NCBI GenBank assembly: GCA_964562175.1
Contig: CAZLRV010000010.1
Span: forward strand, 1-64,000
Direction of reading: 5' to 3'
From: CAZCJU01 sp964562175
Lineage (GTDB): Bacteria; Bacillota; Clostridia; Oscillospirales; CAG-272
DNA: 64,000 nt
Shown here one piece after another: positions 40,916 through 50,381 of the stretch; position 1 is the first letter of the stretch, and each line of letters opens with the position of its first letter. Both the position numbers and the translations under genes were made by a program. The notes below the pieces were generated by a model. The model saw only the letters and a list, made by a program, of their open reading frames with translations, searched no databases and was not told where the DNA came from.

Positions 40916-43150
40916 TCAATTAAGGTCTATTACGTCCCTGCCCTCTCTTATAATTCCCTCACAGCCTTCTTTGACTATTTTAGCGTATTCTTCCCTTGCA
41001 AGCTTATCCTTTACATATTCGGTAATATACATTCTTCGTCCGTTGTGTATCATTGTAAACGGTGCCTCGGCTTCATATCTCGCACCGTATACTATTGTAA
41101 TATCGTCGCTCATATATTTTTTCACGACCCGTGTGGCATCAAAGCTTGAGTACGGTACATACAGCACACGTTCGTTTTTTTCCACGATAAACGGCACGAA
41201 CACTTCATCCTCAAAGCCGTAGGGCTTAAGCAGTGTTATTTTGCATGACAGCTCGGACACCGTCGTTGCCGCCGACGGGTAATATCTTATCAGCTTACCG
41301 CCGCATTTTTCGGAGTACGATACGAGCTTTGCATATTCCTCCTCGTCCTCGGCATATTTATCCGGCACGTAAAGTTTATCTATCGTTATACGTGAGCAAA
41401 CATTGGAAACCGTCTTGAAGTTATAGCTTTCGGTGTTTACCATAACAAACGAATCGAGCCGTTTTATTCCGTGCTTGCCCAGCCCGTCAAGTATTTCAAC
41501 GAACACATCGGAATCGCCTCCATCCGTGTAATCCAGCATTACGGCACGGGAATCCGATACTATGCACACGGCATCGCCGTTGTCCGTATTTTGAATTATC
41601 ACATAGCTGTTTTTCGCATAGAACGCATCGCAAACGCAAGCAATGACGATATACAGTGTCAATATTGATGCGGTAAAATACAGAAAATCAGAGCGTTTTG
41701 CTTTTCTGTAAAGCATAATACCGTACATTACAAAGACTATTATCAGAAAAGGCAATGAAAAAACATACTCAAGTGAAACCACCGCATCGAGCGTGCTTGC
41801 ACAGTATTTTATCGTCTGCGTACAGAAGACCGAAAACGCCGAGGCAAGACTTCCGCACAGAGCTGCCACAGGCTCAAAAAACGAGAATATAACACAGAGC
41901 GGGGCAAGATAAAGTATTGCGGTAATGCTCGGCGAAAGCATGAATGTAGTCAAGGAAGAAAATACATGAAATTCTCCGTAATATATCATAAGCACGGGAA
42001 TAACGGCAAAGGATGCGCTCAGCGAGATAAGAAACGACGAGGCAACGAACATCAGCGGGTCTTTCAGCGGCTTAGGTAATCTTCTTTTCAAATATTTGTC
42101 AAGCTCCTCTGAGGTCGGTACACCGAATGCCAATATTCCGTAGGTAGAACAGAGTGAAAGTGCGAGTCCCACATCGAAAAGCGCATACGGACAAAGAAAA
42201 TAAAGCAAAAAAGCCGAAAAGAACAGCGTTGTCAGACTATCGGATCTGTTTTTCAGGAAAAACGAGCCGTTGCAAAACAGGTACATTATTCCGGCACGCA
42301 AAACGGACATTGCCGCACCGGTAAGTAAAACATAGACAACGCATATTGTAAGCGATATTATAAGTCCGGGAATTTTCATCCGCAAAAGCTTTTTGAAGAT
42401 CATATCGGTGAGCGCAAGTATCGCTATCAAGTGCATTCCCGACACGGCACAAAGATGTGTTGTGCCGGTACGCTTGTAGTAGGAGTAGACTTCATCGGGT
42501 ATATTATCACGGTCACCGAAAACAAGACCCGAAACAAAGCCGCTTTGATCGGCGCAATATTTGTTCGTGCGCGATACGGCGTAATTCTGCAAGCCCTTAA
42601 AGTATTGCATAGGGTCAGAGGAGCTGTCAAGTACTTCGACAAGCTTACCCGTACAGTAGCCGAGTACATTTCTTGACAAATAGTACGATTCATTGTCCGT
42701 ATATTCCTCAATTCCCGTAAGCGCACCGGAAAAGGTGAAATATGTGTATTCGCCGACATTTTCTCCCTCAACGTCGATAACGCATTTTATTTTTTTGCCA
42801 TTGGGTGCGTAGACCACGCCCTCATGTCCGTCGGTATAATAGGCTTTAAATACCGTTTCGTTATCGTTAAAGCATTTTCTCGCTCCGTCAGCTGCGATAC
42901 CGTAATAAATATAAGAGGATATGCACATTGCGCCGCACATAACGCAAGCTGCCGCCATGAAAAAACCGGTATACTGCCCGAAATAGCCCTCCTCAAAGCG
43001 TTTGTGCTTATATGTGGGGATGACCGATACGGCAAAAAAGACTATACCCAAGACAAGCGACAGCGCAACGGGAAGAAAAAAGCATAACAGCAATGCGACT
43101 ATTGAGCAAAAGCTTGCAAATACAAATGGGCGATGTCTGAACAGCTTCAT
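40916..43150 (-). CDS. comEC: ComEC/Rec2-family DNA-uptake channel with degenerate C-terminal domain
   Basis: A 744-residue membrane protein. The N-terminal DUF4131-type region and the Competence domain (TTHLCAVSGMHLIAIL, about residues 235-250, then many helices to about 520) are clear. This channel passes single-stranded DNA into the cell during transformation. The C-terminal region (about 520-744) sits where the metallo-beta-lactamase nuclease domain normally lies, but the HxHxDH zinc motif is missing: the corresponding strand reads VMVNTESYNFKTV. So the nuclease part appears inactive or replaced. GGAGG precedes ATG 43150. No comEA is adjacent. Confidence 0.87.
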   Translation of the reverse strand: MKLFRHRPFVFASFCSIVALLLCFFLPVALSLVLGIVFFAVSVIPTYKHKRFEEGYFGQYTGFFMAAACVMCGAMCISSYIYYGIAADGARKCFNDNETVFKAYYTDGHEGVVYAPNGKKIKCVIDVEGENVGEYTYFTFSGALTGIEEYTDNESYYLSRNVLGYCTGKLVEVLDSSSDPMQYFKGLQNYAVSRTNKYCADQSGFVSGLVFGDRDNIPDEVYSYYKRTGTTHLCAVSGMHLIAILALTDMIFKKLLRMKIPGLIISLTICVVYVLLTGAAMSVLRAGIMYLFCNGSFFLKNRSDSLTTLFFSAFLLYFLCPYALFDVGLALSLCSTYGILAFGVPTSEELDKYLKRRLPKPLKDPLMFVASSFLISLSASFAVIPVLMIYYGEFHVFSSLTTFMLSPSITAILYLAPLCVIFSFFEPVAALCGSLASAFSVFCTQTIKYCASTLDAVVSLEYVFSLPFLIIVFVMYGIMLYRKAKRSDFLYFTASILTLYIVIACVCDAFYAKNSYVIIQNTDNGDAVCIVSDSRAVMLDYTDGGDSDVFVEILDGLGKHGIKRLDSFVMVNTESYNFKTVSNVCSRITIDKLYVPDKYAEDEEEYAKLVSYSEKCGGKLIRYYPSAATTVSELSCKITLLKPYGFEDEVFVPFIVEKNERVLYVPYSSFDATRVVKKYMSDDITIVYGARYEAEAPFTMIHNGRRMYITEYVKDKLAREEYAKIVKEGCEGIIREGRDVIDLN

Positions 43151-43248
43151 TTTTTCCTCCGTTATGCCGTGTTCGGCTCTTTTGTCTATTATAGCATAAG
43201 CGGTCGTAAATTGCAATACGGCAAATAAAATTTCTTTACACAAAAACG

Positions 43249-43283
43249 CCGAGGATAGCGTCTTTAAGCCATCCTCGGTGTAT
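43249..43283 (-). terminator. Terminator of the Gfo/Idh/MocA oxidoreductase gene
   Basis: CCGAGGAT (43249-43256) and ATCCTCGG (43271-43278) form the stem. On the minus strand the stem is followed by CGTTTTTGTG. It lies about 25 bases beyond the stop codon of the oxidoreductase. Confidence 0.75.
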
Positions 43284-43308
43284 ATCATCTATGATATCAA
43301 TGTTGTTC

Positions 43309-44370
43309 TCAGTCGAGTGTTATCTCTCTGTTTTGTTCGGATGAATCGTACAATGCTTGCATTATTCTTGCCGTTATCTCGACGGTATCTATATGCGACG
43401 GGAGTCGCTCACCGCTCTGTATACAGCGGACGAAGGAGGCTATTTCATTTCTGTACATATTCAGCTCATGGTCGAAGTCCGGCTTTTCGGTAACAAGCTC
43501 GCCGTCCTTTACGGTAAACAGTTGAAAATCTCCGCCGTATTTCAGCCGTATGCCGCCCTTATCTCCGATAAAATCTATAAATCTTTCATCTATGAAAATA
43601 TTCTGCGCCCATGCGCCGTTGAGCGTTATCGTCGCTTTATCCGTGCGTATCATACCGGTTATAAATTCCTCAACGTCATATGTTCCGTTATAATCCGGAG
43701 GGCCTGCCCACATATTCTTGTATACATAGCCCTTCATATCCGTGGCGAGCTTGCTGTAAGCCTTGCCGCTTACGGCAAGCGGCTTCGGATCGGAGAGGCA
43801 ATACATTATAAGATCGAGGTAATGCACGCCCCAATCTATCAAAACGCCGCCGCCCGATACGGCTTTTGTCGTAAACATTCCGCCGAGTCCGGGAATGGAG
43901 CGTGCGGCTCTGAACGATGCATACACGTGATAGACCTCGCCGAGTGTGCCTTCGTCAATTATTTCTTTTATGCGGTTTACGGCGGCATTGAATCTGTTTA
44001 CAACGCCGATATTCAGCGTCTTGCCCGTTTCCGCCGCAACCTTTTGCATCAAATGCACCTCGTCAAGTGTTCTTGCCGCAGGCTTTTCGCAAAGCACGTG
44101 CTTGCCGGCACGCATAAAATCAATCGATATTATAGGATGAAGATCGTTCGGCGTACATACCGATACCGCATCAAGCTCGGGATCGTCCAATATTTGACGG
44201 TAATCATACACTGCCGTGCCTCCGTTTAAGGTCACCATTTCATCGGCACGCTCGGGTATGATATCGCAATAATATTTTATATGCACATCCGGACAATTCA
44301 AATATGACGGTATATGAGCGGTTCTTGCTATATTACCGCAGCCGATCACCGCAACATTTATTTTACTCAT
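43309..44370 (-). CDS. Gfo/Idh/MocA-family oxidoreductase
   Basis: A 353-residue NAD(P)-dependent oxidoreductase. The Rossmann motif is AVIGCGNIARTAH near the N-terminus; the family signature with the catalytic Lys is CEKPAART (about 95); the His-containing WGVHYLDLIMY lies at about 180. Family members act on sugars, inositols or glycosides. No sugar transporter or kinase gene is close, so the substrate is unknown. AAGG ribosome site. Single-gene unit ending in a terminator. Confidence 0.9.
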   Translation of the reverse strand: MSKINVAVIGCGNIARTAHIPSYLNCPDVHIKYYCDIIPERADEMVTLNGGTAVYDYRQILDDPELDAVSVCTPNDLHPIISIDFMRAGKHVLCEKPAARTLDEVHLMQKVAAETGKTLNIGVVNRFNAAVNRIKEIIDEGTLGEVYHVYASFRAARSIPGLGGMFTTKAVSGGGVLIDWGVHYLDLIMYCLSDPKPLAVSGKAYSKLATDMKGYVYKNMWAGPPDYNGTYDVEEFITGMIRTDKATITLNGAWAQNIFIDERFIDFIGDKGGIRLKYGGDFQLFTVKDGELVTEKPDFDHELNMYRNEIASFVRCIQSGERLPSHIDTVEITARIMQALYDSSEQNREITLD

Positions 44371-44515
44371 ATTACAAAGCCTTTCGTTTTTTGTTTATTA
44401 TACTATATTTCAAGCGAAAAATCAAGTATTTTTTTCACATTTTATCCTCAATGACACGTTTTTTTATGCCGTTCTTCGGCTAACTGATTTATTTGTGAAA
44501 AATTCGGCAAAATCG

Positions 44516-44544
44516 TTGACATACGGGCAAAAAAATGATATCAT
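44516..44544 (+). promoter_or_regulatory. Sigma-A promoter of the YwqG-like gene
   Basis: TTGACA (44516-44521) and TATCAT (44539-44544), 17-base spacer; 28 bases upstream of the ATG. Confidence 0.75.
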
Positions 44545-44572
44545 TATCTTATTATTTTGTCGGAGGATGATT

Positions 44573-45193
44573 ATGAGCGAAATAAGAATTGATACAGTGA
44601 GCGAATGCGGAGAGCTTCCGATAGGTGCAAGCAAAATGTTCGGTCTGCCGAGCGTTTACGACAACGAGGAATTTGAGGTGCCGACATTTGATTGCCGGGG
44701 TATGGAGCATGATATGACATTCATAGCTCAAATAAAATGCTCGGATATTGCCTCACTCGATACGGAAAATATCCTGCCGCACACGGGAATGCTTTACTTT
44801 TTCTACAACACCGCAGAAATGCCGTCAACGCCCGACATTGAGGATGCGGCGGCTGTAATATACGATGAGCGTGAAGCAAAAGAGGTGCTTGAGCAAGACG
44901 AGGACGAGGACATAATACCCGAGGTAAAGCTGTCATTTCACTCACCGAGCGAGTCGGTAAGCGACGATTTTGTGATATTGCCGGAGCTTTGCGACGAGCT
45001 TTCCGAGGAGGATGAAACGGAATTTGAAGATGAATATGAGTCTGAGGGAGAGGACATAATACTGCTTAAGCTGAAGCTGTTCGGCGATGACGATACGAAC
45101 TCCGATGTATGCGGTGAAAGCCTGTGCTTTCTCATTGACAAAAAGTGCTTGCAGGAAAGGGACTTTTCCGACATTCGGGTGATGGTAATATAG
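44573..45193 (+). CDS. YwqG-like (DUF1963) protein
   Basis: A 206-residue acidic protein. MFGLPSVYDNEEFEVP, MTFIAQIKCSDIA and GMLYFFYN correspond to the DUF1963/YwqG core (usually GG.P.LP...WP, L.FLAQINL, G.LYFF). The C-terminal half is rich in Asp and Glu (DEDEDIIPE, EDETEFEDEYESEGED) before a short hydrophobic strand. The function of the family is unknown; members are often linked to contact-dependent toxin immunity or stress. GGAGG lies 6 bases before the ATG. Confidence 0.75.
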   Translation: MSEIRIDTVSECGELPIGASKMFGLPSVYDNEEFEVPTFDCRGMEHDMTFIAQIKCSDIASLDTENILPHTGMLYFFYNTAEMPSTPDIEDAAAVIYDEREAKEVLEQDEDEDIIPEVKLSFHSPSESVSDDFVILPELCDELSEEDETEFEDEYESEGEDIILLKLKLFGDDDTNSDVCGESLCFLIDKKCLQERDFSDIRVMVI

Positions 45194-45250
45194 AACGGCG
45201 GCGTGTGCTTTGAATATCATATAAATTTAACATAAATTTAAAATTATGTA

Positions 45251-45279
45251 TTGACAATCGGGCGAGGGTCTTGTATAAT
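45251..45279 (+). promoter_or_regulatory. Sigma-A promoter of the miaA-tldD-tldE-yggS group
   Basis: TTGACA (45251-45256) and TATAAT (45274-45279) with exactly 17 bases between: a consensus promoter 41 bases before miaA. Confidence 0.9.
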
Positions 45280-45319
45280 ATTTGTATATGGGTATAACGA
45301 TATGCGGTCGGAGGGACGA

Positions 45320-46264
45320 ATGGAAAAAATAATATCTGTCTGCGGCCCTACGGCTTCGGGAAAAAGCGCACTGGCACTTGAGCTGTGCCGTCACTTTGAC
45401 GGTGAGCTTATCTCCTGCGACAGTATGCAGGTATACAAATATCTCGATATCGGCACCGCAAAGCCGAGTGCGGACGAACAAGCCGAAATAAAGCATCATA
45501 TGATCGATGTCTTTATGCCGTGGGAGGATTGCAGCTGCGGCGAATATGCGAAAAGAGCCAGGGGTTGCATAAAGGATGTTCTCATTCGCAATAAAATGCC
45601 CGTTCTCTGCGGCGGCACGGGGCTTTATCTCAATGCCATAGTAAATAATCTCGATACTTGCCCCTCAAAATGTGACGAGGAGCTTCGACGTACCCTGCTT
45701 GAGAAAGATAAGCACGAGCTGTGGTCAATGCTTAAAGAGATCGACCCGGACTCCGCCGAGTCCATACACGAAAACAATGTTAAGAGAGTCGTGCGTGCAA
45801 TTGAGATATATCATACTGCGGGTATGACAAAAACAGAGCTTGATGCAAAACAGCGAGCAAGCAAGCCCGAATTCGATGTGATAAACGTAATATTGGATTT
45901 TGAGGATCGCGAGCATTTATATGGCAAAATAGACCGCAGGTGCGAGCAAATGCTTGACGGCGGGCTTATCGACGAGATACGCCGCTTGCTTGAATGCGGC
46001 TCTTTGATAGAAGGTTCGACGGCATATCAAGCCATAGGATACAAAGAATTCATCTCATATCTGCGTGGCGAGGTCTCATATGATGAGGCGGTCACCACAT
46101 TCAAGCAGGCAACGAGAAATTACGCAAAGCGTCAAATAACATGGTTTAAAAAAACAGACGGCTTGAGATTCAAGGTAGATACTTATTCGTCGTTTGAGAA
46201 GCTGAGGGACGAGGTCATAAAACAGCTTTCGTCCGTGCTTACACCGATGGAGGAAACTGTATGA
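45320..46264 (+). CDS. miaA: tRNA dimethylallyltransferase MiaA
   Basis: A 314-residue enzyme that transfers dimethylallyl to A37 of tRNAs reading UNN codons, the first step to ms2i6A. The P-loop GPTASGKSALA, DSMQVYKYLDIGTAKPS, the GGTGLYLNAI segment and YAKRQITWFK are all standard. The start is ATG 45320, behind GGAGG; an upstream frame covers the promoter and is not used. It overlaps tldD by 4 bases (ATGA). Confidence 0.96.
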   Translation: MEKIISVCGPTASGKSALALELCRHFDGELISCDSMQVYKYLDIGTAKPSADEQAEIKHHMIDVFMPWEDCSCGEYAKRARGCIKDVLIRNKMPVLCGGTGLYLNAIVNNLDTCPSKCDEELRRTLLEKDKHELWSMLKEIDPDSAESIHENNVKRVVRAIEIYHTAGMTKTELDAKQRASKPEFDVINVILDFEDREHLYGKIDRRCEQMLDGGLIDEIRRLLECGSLIEGSTAYQAIGYKEFISYLRGEVSYDEAVTTFKQATRNYAKRQITWFKKTDGLRFKVDTYSSFEKLRDEVIKQLSSVLTPMEETV

Positions 46265-47646
46265 TAAAAAAGGAATTATGTGAAAAGGTTCTCGCCCGTG
46301 CCATGTGCAGTGGTGCGGACTATGCGGAGATATACGCCGAGGACAAGACCTCGTCATCTATATCCATGATAGCTTCATGCGTTGAAAACGCAGTATCGGG
46401 ACGTGACAGAGGTGTCGGAATAAGAATATTTTCAAAAACGAATTGCGTGTACGTATACGGCAACGATATGAGCGAGGACGGGCTTATCTCCCTTGCCGCA
46501 CGAGCGGCGGATGCGCTCGGACAATGCCGTGGATGCAACACGGATATGGTTCTCTGCGAAAAACGCTTTGAGCCTGTATGCGATATTGTGATACCGAATT
46601 CGAGCGTTGATATAAAAAGAAAGACGGAGCTTCTTAAGACGGGGTATTTTGCCGCACTTGATTATTCAAGTGAAATAAAGCAGGTGCGTGCCTCCCTCGC
46701 TCTGAGTGAAAAGGATGTGCTTGTGGCAAACAGCGACGGTGTATACGGCTCCGACAGGCGTTCGTATTGCCGTGTCGTTATAAACGCCGTCGCATCCGAC
46801 GGTACGGAAAATCAATCCGGACTTTTCTCTCCCGGCTCACACAGCGGTTGGGAATTTGTCGAGGGGCTTGATATGGTAACGGGCGGGCGTGAGGCCTCAC
46901 GGCGTGCCGTGACCATGCTCAATGCCGACAAATGTCCGTCCGGCTTAATGCCCGTAATAATGGGCAACGGCTTCGGCGGTGTCATTTTCCATGAGGCGTG
47001 CGGTCATTCGCTTGAAGCGACCTCGGTTGGCAAGGGCAATTCCGTTTTTTGCGGAAAGCTCGGCGAGCGTATAGCCTCGGAAAAGGTAACCGCTTACGAT
47101 GACGGAACGCTGGTGAATGCTTGGGGCAGTCTTTCCATGAGCGATGAGGGCGAGAAGCCTCAAAAGATATTGCTTATCGAAAACGGTATCTTGAAAAATT
47201 ATATGATAGACAAATTAGGCTCACGGCGTATGAATATGCCTCAGACGGGCAGCGGTCGCCGTCAAAGCTATGAATATGCCCCCACATCACGTATGACAAA
47301 TACCTATATAGCGTGCGGTAACGACAGCTTTGAGGATATGCTTTCATCCGTCGATTGCGGACTTTATGCGGCAAATATGGGCGGCGGCTCTGTAGACCCC
47401 GTAACCGGAGAATTCAATTTTGCGGTAGTCGAGGGCTATATGATACGAGGCGGCAAAATAGCGGAGCCTGTACGAGGTGCGACTCTTATCGGTAAGGGAA
47501 GCGAGATATTAAACGATATCTACATGGTATCAAACGACCTTGAGCTGGCACAGGGTATGTGCGGCTCATCATCCGGCTCAATTCCCACAAACGTCGGTCA
47601 GCCTACGATCGCCGTGAGAAAGATACTTGTAGGCGGCGAGGGCTGA
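46261..47646 (+). CDS. tldD: TldD-family metalloprotease subunit
   Basis: A 461-residue TldD protein. The HExxxH-type motif HEACGHSLEA (about residue 243) provides zinc ligands, and the C-terminal GMCGSSSGSIPTNVGQP is a family signature. TldD and TldE form a heterodimer that cleaves unfolded peptides, best known from microcin B17 maturation and CcdA degradation. No peptide precursor gene is visible nearby, so a general peptidase role is likely. Followed after 13 bases by its partner. Confidence 0.94.
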   Translation: MIKKELCEKVLARAMCSGADYAEIYAEDKTSSSISMIASCVENAVSGRDRGVGIRIFSKTNCVYVYGNDMSEDGLISLAARAADALGQCRGCNTDMVLCEKRFEPVCDIVIPNSSVDIKRKTELLKTGYFAALDYSSEIKQVRASLALSEKDVLVANSDGVYGSDRRSYCRVVINAVASDGTENQSGLFSPGSHSGWEFVEGLDMVTGGREASRRAVTMLNADKCPSGLMPVIMGNGFGGVIFHEACGHSLEATSVGKGNSVFCGKLGERIASEKVTAYDDGTLVNAWGSLSMSDEGEKPQKILLIENGILKNYMIDKLGSRRMNMPQTGSGRRQSYEYAPTSRMTNTYIACGNDSFEDMLSSVDCGLYAANMGGGSVDPVTGEFNFAVVEGYMIRGGKIAEPVRGATLIGKGSEILNDIYMVSNDLELAQGMCGSSSGSIPTNVGQPTIAVRKILVGGEG

Positions 47647-47659
47647 AGGAGGAAATATC

Positions 47660-49024
47660 ATGAATAAAGAACAAGTACTCTCCTATTGCACCGAGCTTGA
47701 CAAGCACGCCAAAAAAACGGGCTGTGAATATGAGATATACGCAATGGTAGGCGACAGCTTTTCCGTCACGGTTATGGGCGGGGAGATAGAGGACTACCGT
47801 GTAAACGATTATGTGGGAATTTCATTCAGAATAAAAAAAGACGGCAAAATGGGTTATTGCTCCACCACCTCGGCCGATCCGGACGGTATCGACTCACTTA
47901 TCAAAGAAGCGATATCGAACGCATCCGTTATTGAGAGCAAGGACGAGCAATTTATATTTGCAGGCTCGGAAAAATACGAGTATCCCATGGTATACAGTCC
48001 CGAAGCGGATAAGATCAAGCCGTCGGAGAAGATAGAGATAGCGCATCGGCTTGAGCGTGCCGCACTTGAAAAAGACAAGCGGATAATAAGAACGATGGGA
48101 GCTGTGGTCTTCACCGAGTCGGGCGTGCGTATTATCAAAAATTCGTGGGGACTTTCGCTCAGCGAAGACTCAAATATAATAGGTGCTTATGTAATACCCA
48201 TCGCCTCGGACGGCGAAAGCATGAATTCGGGTATGGGTTACAGAGTCGGTTGGTCAATAGACGATATAGACATTGACGGGATCGTAAACGACGCTTGTGA
48301 GGAAGCGATAGATTTTTGTTCCGCAGGCTCTTGCACAGGCGGCGGAATGAAGGTGATATTGAGGGCTTCGGCGATGTGCGAGCTGCTCGGTACGTTTTTA
48401 CCCGTTTTTTCCTCGGACAACACGCAAAGAGGCTTGTCAATGCTTGAGGGCAAGGAGGGCGAGCTTATCGCCGGCGAGTGCGTTACGATCATTGACGATG
48501 CTTTGCTTGATCACGGCTACGGTTCACGAGCCTTTGACAGCGAGGGCGTTGCCTCTCAAAGAAACGTAATAGTCGAAAACGGTGTATTGAAAACGCTTTT
48601 GTACAATCTCAAGACCGCAAATAAAGCGGGTGTTAAGTCAACTGCCAATGCAAGCAAGGGCTCTTATTCTTCCCCTATCGGAATATCGGGCACCAATTTT
48701 ATGATCACCCCCTCGGATACTTCGCTTGATGAGCTTATGCAAAAAGCCGAGTGCGGTATTATGATAACCTCGCTTGAGGGTCTGCACTCCGGTGCAAACG
48801 CCGTAACGGGAGATTTTTCGCTCTCCGCAAAGGGATATCTTATAGAGGGCGGCAAAAAGGGACGTGCGGTAACGGGCGTTACGATATCGGGCAACTTCTA
48901 CACTCTGCTGAAAAATATAGAGTGTGTCGGCTCGGATATGAAGCACGACCCGTTCGGTACCTCGGTATCCTCCCCGTCCGTGTTGCTTAACGAGCCTATG
49001 TCCGTATCGGGCGGAGGTGAGTAA
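47660..49024 (+). CDS. tldE: TldE/PmbA-family protease subunit
   Basis: A 454-residue protein of the PmbA/TldE family. It lacks the HExxxH motif, as expected for the non-catalytic partner. Characteristic segments: DDALLDHGYGSRAFDSEGV, GANAVTGDFSLSAKGYLI, and SSPSVLLNEPMSVSG at the C-terminus. AAGGAGG ribosome site. It should form the TldD2E2 complex with the preceding gene product. Confidence 0.94.
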   Translation: MNKEQVLSYCTELDKHAKKTGCEYEIYAMVGDSFSVTVMGGEIEDYRVNDYVGISFRIKKDGKMGYCSTTSADPDGIDSLIKEAISNASVIESKDEQFIFAGSEKYEYPMVYSPEADKIKPSEKIEIAHRLERAALEKDKRIIRTMGAVVFTESGVRIIKNSWGLSLSEDSNIIGAYVIPIASDGESMNSGMGYRVGWSIDDIDIDGIVNDACEEAIDFCSAGSCTGGGMKVILRASAMCELLGTFLPVFSSDNTQRGLSMLEGKEGELIAGECVTIIDDALLDHGYGSRAFDSEGVASQRNVIVENGVLKTLLYNLKTANKAGVKSTANASKGSYSSPIGISGTNFMITPSDTSLDELMQKAECGIMITSLEGLHSGANAVTGDFSLSAKGYLIEGGKKGRAVTGVTISGNFYTLLKNIECVGSDMKHDPFGTSVSSPSVLLNEPMSVSGGGE

Positions 49025-49025
49025 G

Positions 49026-49742
49026 GTGACAGACGAGGAAAAACGCACCATCAAGGACAATATAGAGCGAGTACGGGAAAATATCGAAAAGCACCGTGAC
49101 CGTTCGCTTTACGACGGCGATATCACGCTGATGTGTGCGACAAAGACGGTAGACGCCGAAAAAATAGCTTATGCGGTAAACGAATGCGGTATAAAGGCTA
49201 TCGGAGAAAATCATGTTCAGGAGCTTATGGCAAAATACGACGATATCGGAGCTTTGCCGTGCCAAATTCATTTTATCGGCTCACTTCAAACAAACAAGGT
49301 CAAATATATCGTCCCGAGGGTATGCCTTATCCACTCCGTTGACAGCGTAAGGCTTGCCGAACAAATAGACAAGCGTTCGTCGATGTGCGGCGTGGTAAGC
49401 GATGTGTTGCTCGAATACAACAGCGGACACGAGGAAAACAAGGGCGGTATACTCTATGAGAATTTTGAGGAAATTTATAATAAAATTTCTTCTTTTGGCA
49501 ATATAAGGATAAAAGGACTCATGACAATGGCTCCCGTATGTGAAAATAAATCGGATTATGAGAAATATTTTTCACAAACTTATCGCATTTTTATTGACTT
49601 TTTCAAAAATATGAGCCATAATATAGATAAGCCCGTCTTGTCGATGGGAATGTCCGACAGCTATATGCAAGCGGTAAGCTGCGGTGCGACAATGGTTCGC
49701 GTCGGGTCGGCAATATTCGGAAAAAGAAGTTATAATAAATAA
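49026..49742 (+). CDS. YggS-family PLP homeostasis protein
   Basis: A 238-residue single-domain PLP-binding protein (YggS/YlmE/PROSC). The PLP lysine is in CATKTVDAE near residue 42, followed by IGENHVQEL and HFIGSLQTNKVKY; GMSDSYMQAVSCGATMVRVG is the phosphate-binding C-terminal part. It buffers free PLP and influences amino-acid balance. The gene sits just before sepF, the usual ylmE-ylmF order of Firmicutes. The start is taken as GTG 49026, since a GTG 9 bases earlier lies inside the ribosome site GGAGG. Confidence 0.93.
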   Translation: MTDEEKRTIKDNIERVRENIEKHRDRSLYDGDITLMCATKTVDAEKIAYAVNECGIKAIGENHVQELMAKYDDIGALPCQIHFIGSLQTNKVKYIVPRVCLIHSVDSVRLAEQIDKRSSMCGVVSDVLLEYNSGHEENKGGILYENFEEIYNKISSFGNIRIKGLMTMAPVCENKSDYEKYFSQTYRIFIDFFKNMSHNIDKPVLSMGMSDSYMQAVSCGATMVRVGSAIFGKRSYNK

Positions 49743-49762
49743 TATCAAAGGAGATTTATAAA

Positions 49763-50263
49763 ATGGGATTTTTAGACAAATTTCAAAAGTTCAGTCAGAC
49801 CTTTTCGGGTGATGACGATGAAATGATGGAGAACGATTACGAAAATGAGGAGGATTACGAATACGGATATGAGGAGGAGAAGCCCCGTCCCAAGGTTGAA
49901 GCAAAGCCTCAACCCGTAAAGGACAAGGCACCCGCTTACGGTAATATTCGTTTTTCGGAGAATAATATGGCACCCGGTATGAACATAACGGTAGTAAGAC
50001 CCGAGGCGTATGAGTCATCGGGACAAATTGCGGAGAGTCTGCTCGGCGGCTCGACCGTTATACTCAATCTTGAGGCAACGAACAAGGAGACCGCAAAGAG
50101 AATACTCGACTTTTTGTCGGGCGTTGTATTCTCCATTCAGGGTCACATTGAAGCGGTTACGAACAATACATATGTCGTAACACCCAAGGATGCATCCATA
50201 TCGAGCAAGTCGCTTGCGACGGAGGATGATGCAAAGAAAGAAGCATTATACGACGAGGAATAA
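49763..50263 (+). CDS. sepF: Cell division protein SepF
   Basis: A 166-residue FtsZ-anchoring protein. The N-terminal amphipathic helix (MGFLDKFQKFSQTFSG) binds the membrane. An acidic linker follows (about 18-60), then the SepF core (about 72-155; ITVVRPEAYESSGQI, LLGGSTVILNLEATN, RILDFLSGVVFSIQG). It tethers FtsZ to the membrane and helps septum assembly. Preceded by AAAGGAG. Placed between the yggS-type gene and divIVA as in many Firmicutes. Confidence 0.95.
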   Translation: MGFLDKFQKFSQTFSGDDDEMMENDYENEEDYEYGYEEEKPRPKVEAKPQPVKDKAPAYGNIRFSENNMAPGMNITVVRPEAYESSGQIAESLLGGSTVILNLEATNKETAKRILDFLSGVVFSIQGHIEAVTNNTYVVTPKDASISSKSLATEDDAKKEALYDEE

Positions 50264-50319
50264 ACCGAGTCAAGCGTGCTTTTCGACATCTGTCAGTGCA
50301 TTGCCAATTTTTACCATTA

Positions 50320-50344
50320 AACCGTCTTGACGGACGGTTCTTTT
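50320..50344 (+). terminator. Weak hairpin between sepF and divIVA
   Basis: AACCGTC and GACGGTT (7 bp) with a 6-base loop, then CTTTTGG. The short T run suggests partial termination at most. Confidence 0.5.
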
Positions 50345-50381
50345 GGCGTGCAAAAATTTATTTATATTAAGGTGAGATATA

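Noticed and set aside
43357..44229. 290-codon plus-strand frame opposite the Gfo/Idh/MocA oxidoreductase gene
   Set aside because: The minus strand encodes a complete oxidoreductase with catalytic motifs; the antisense frame is Cys/Arg/Tyr-rich and unlike any protein.
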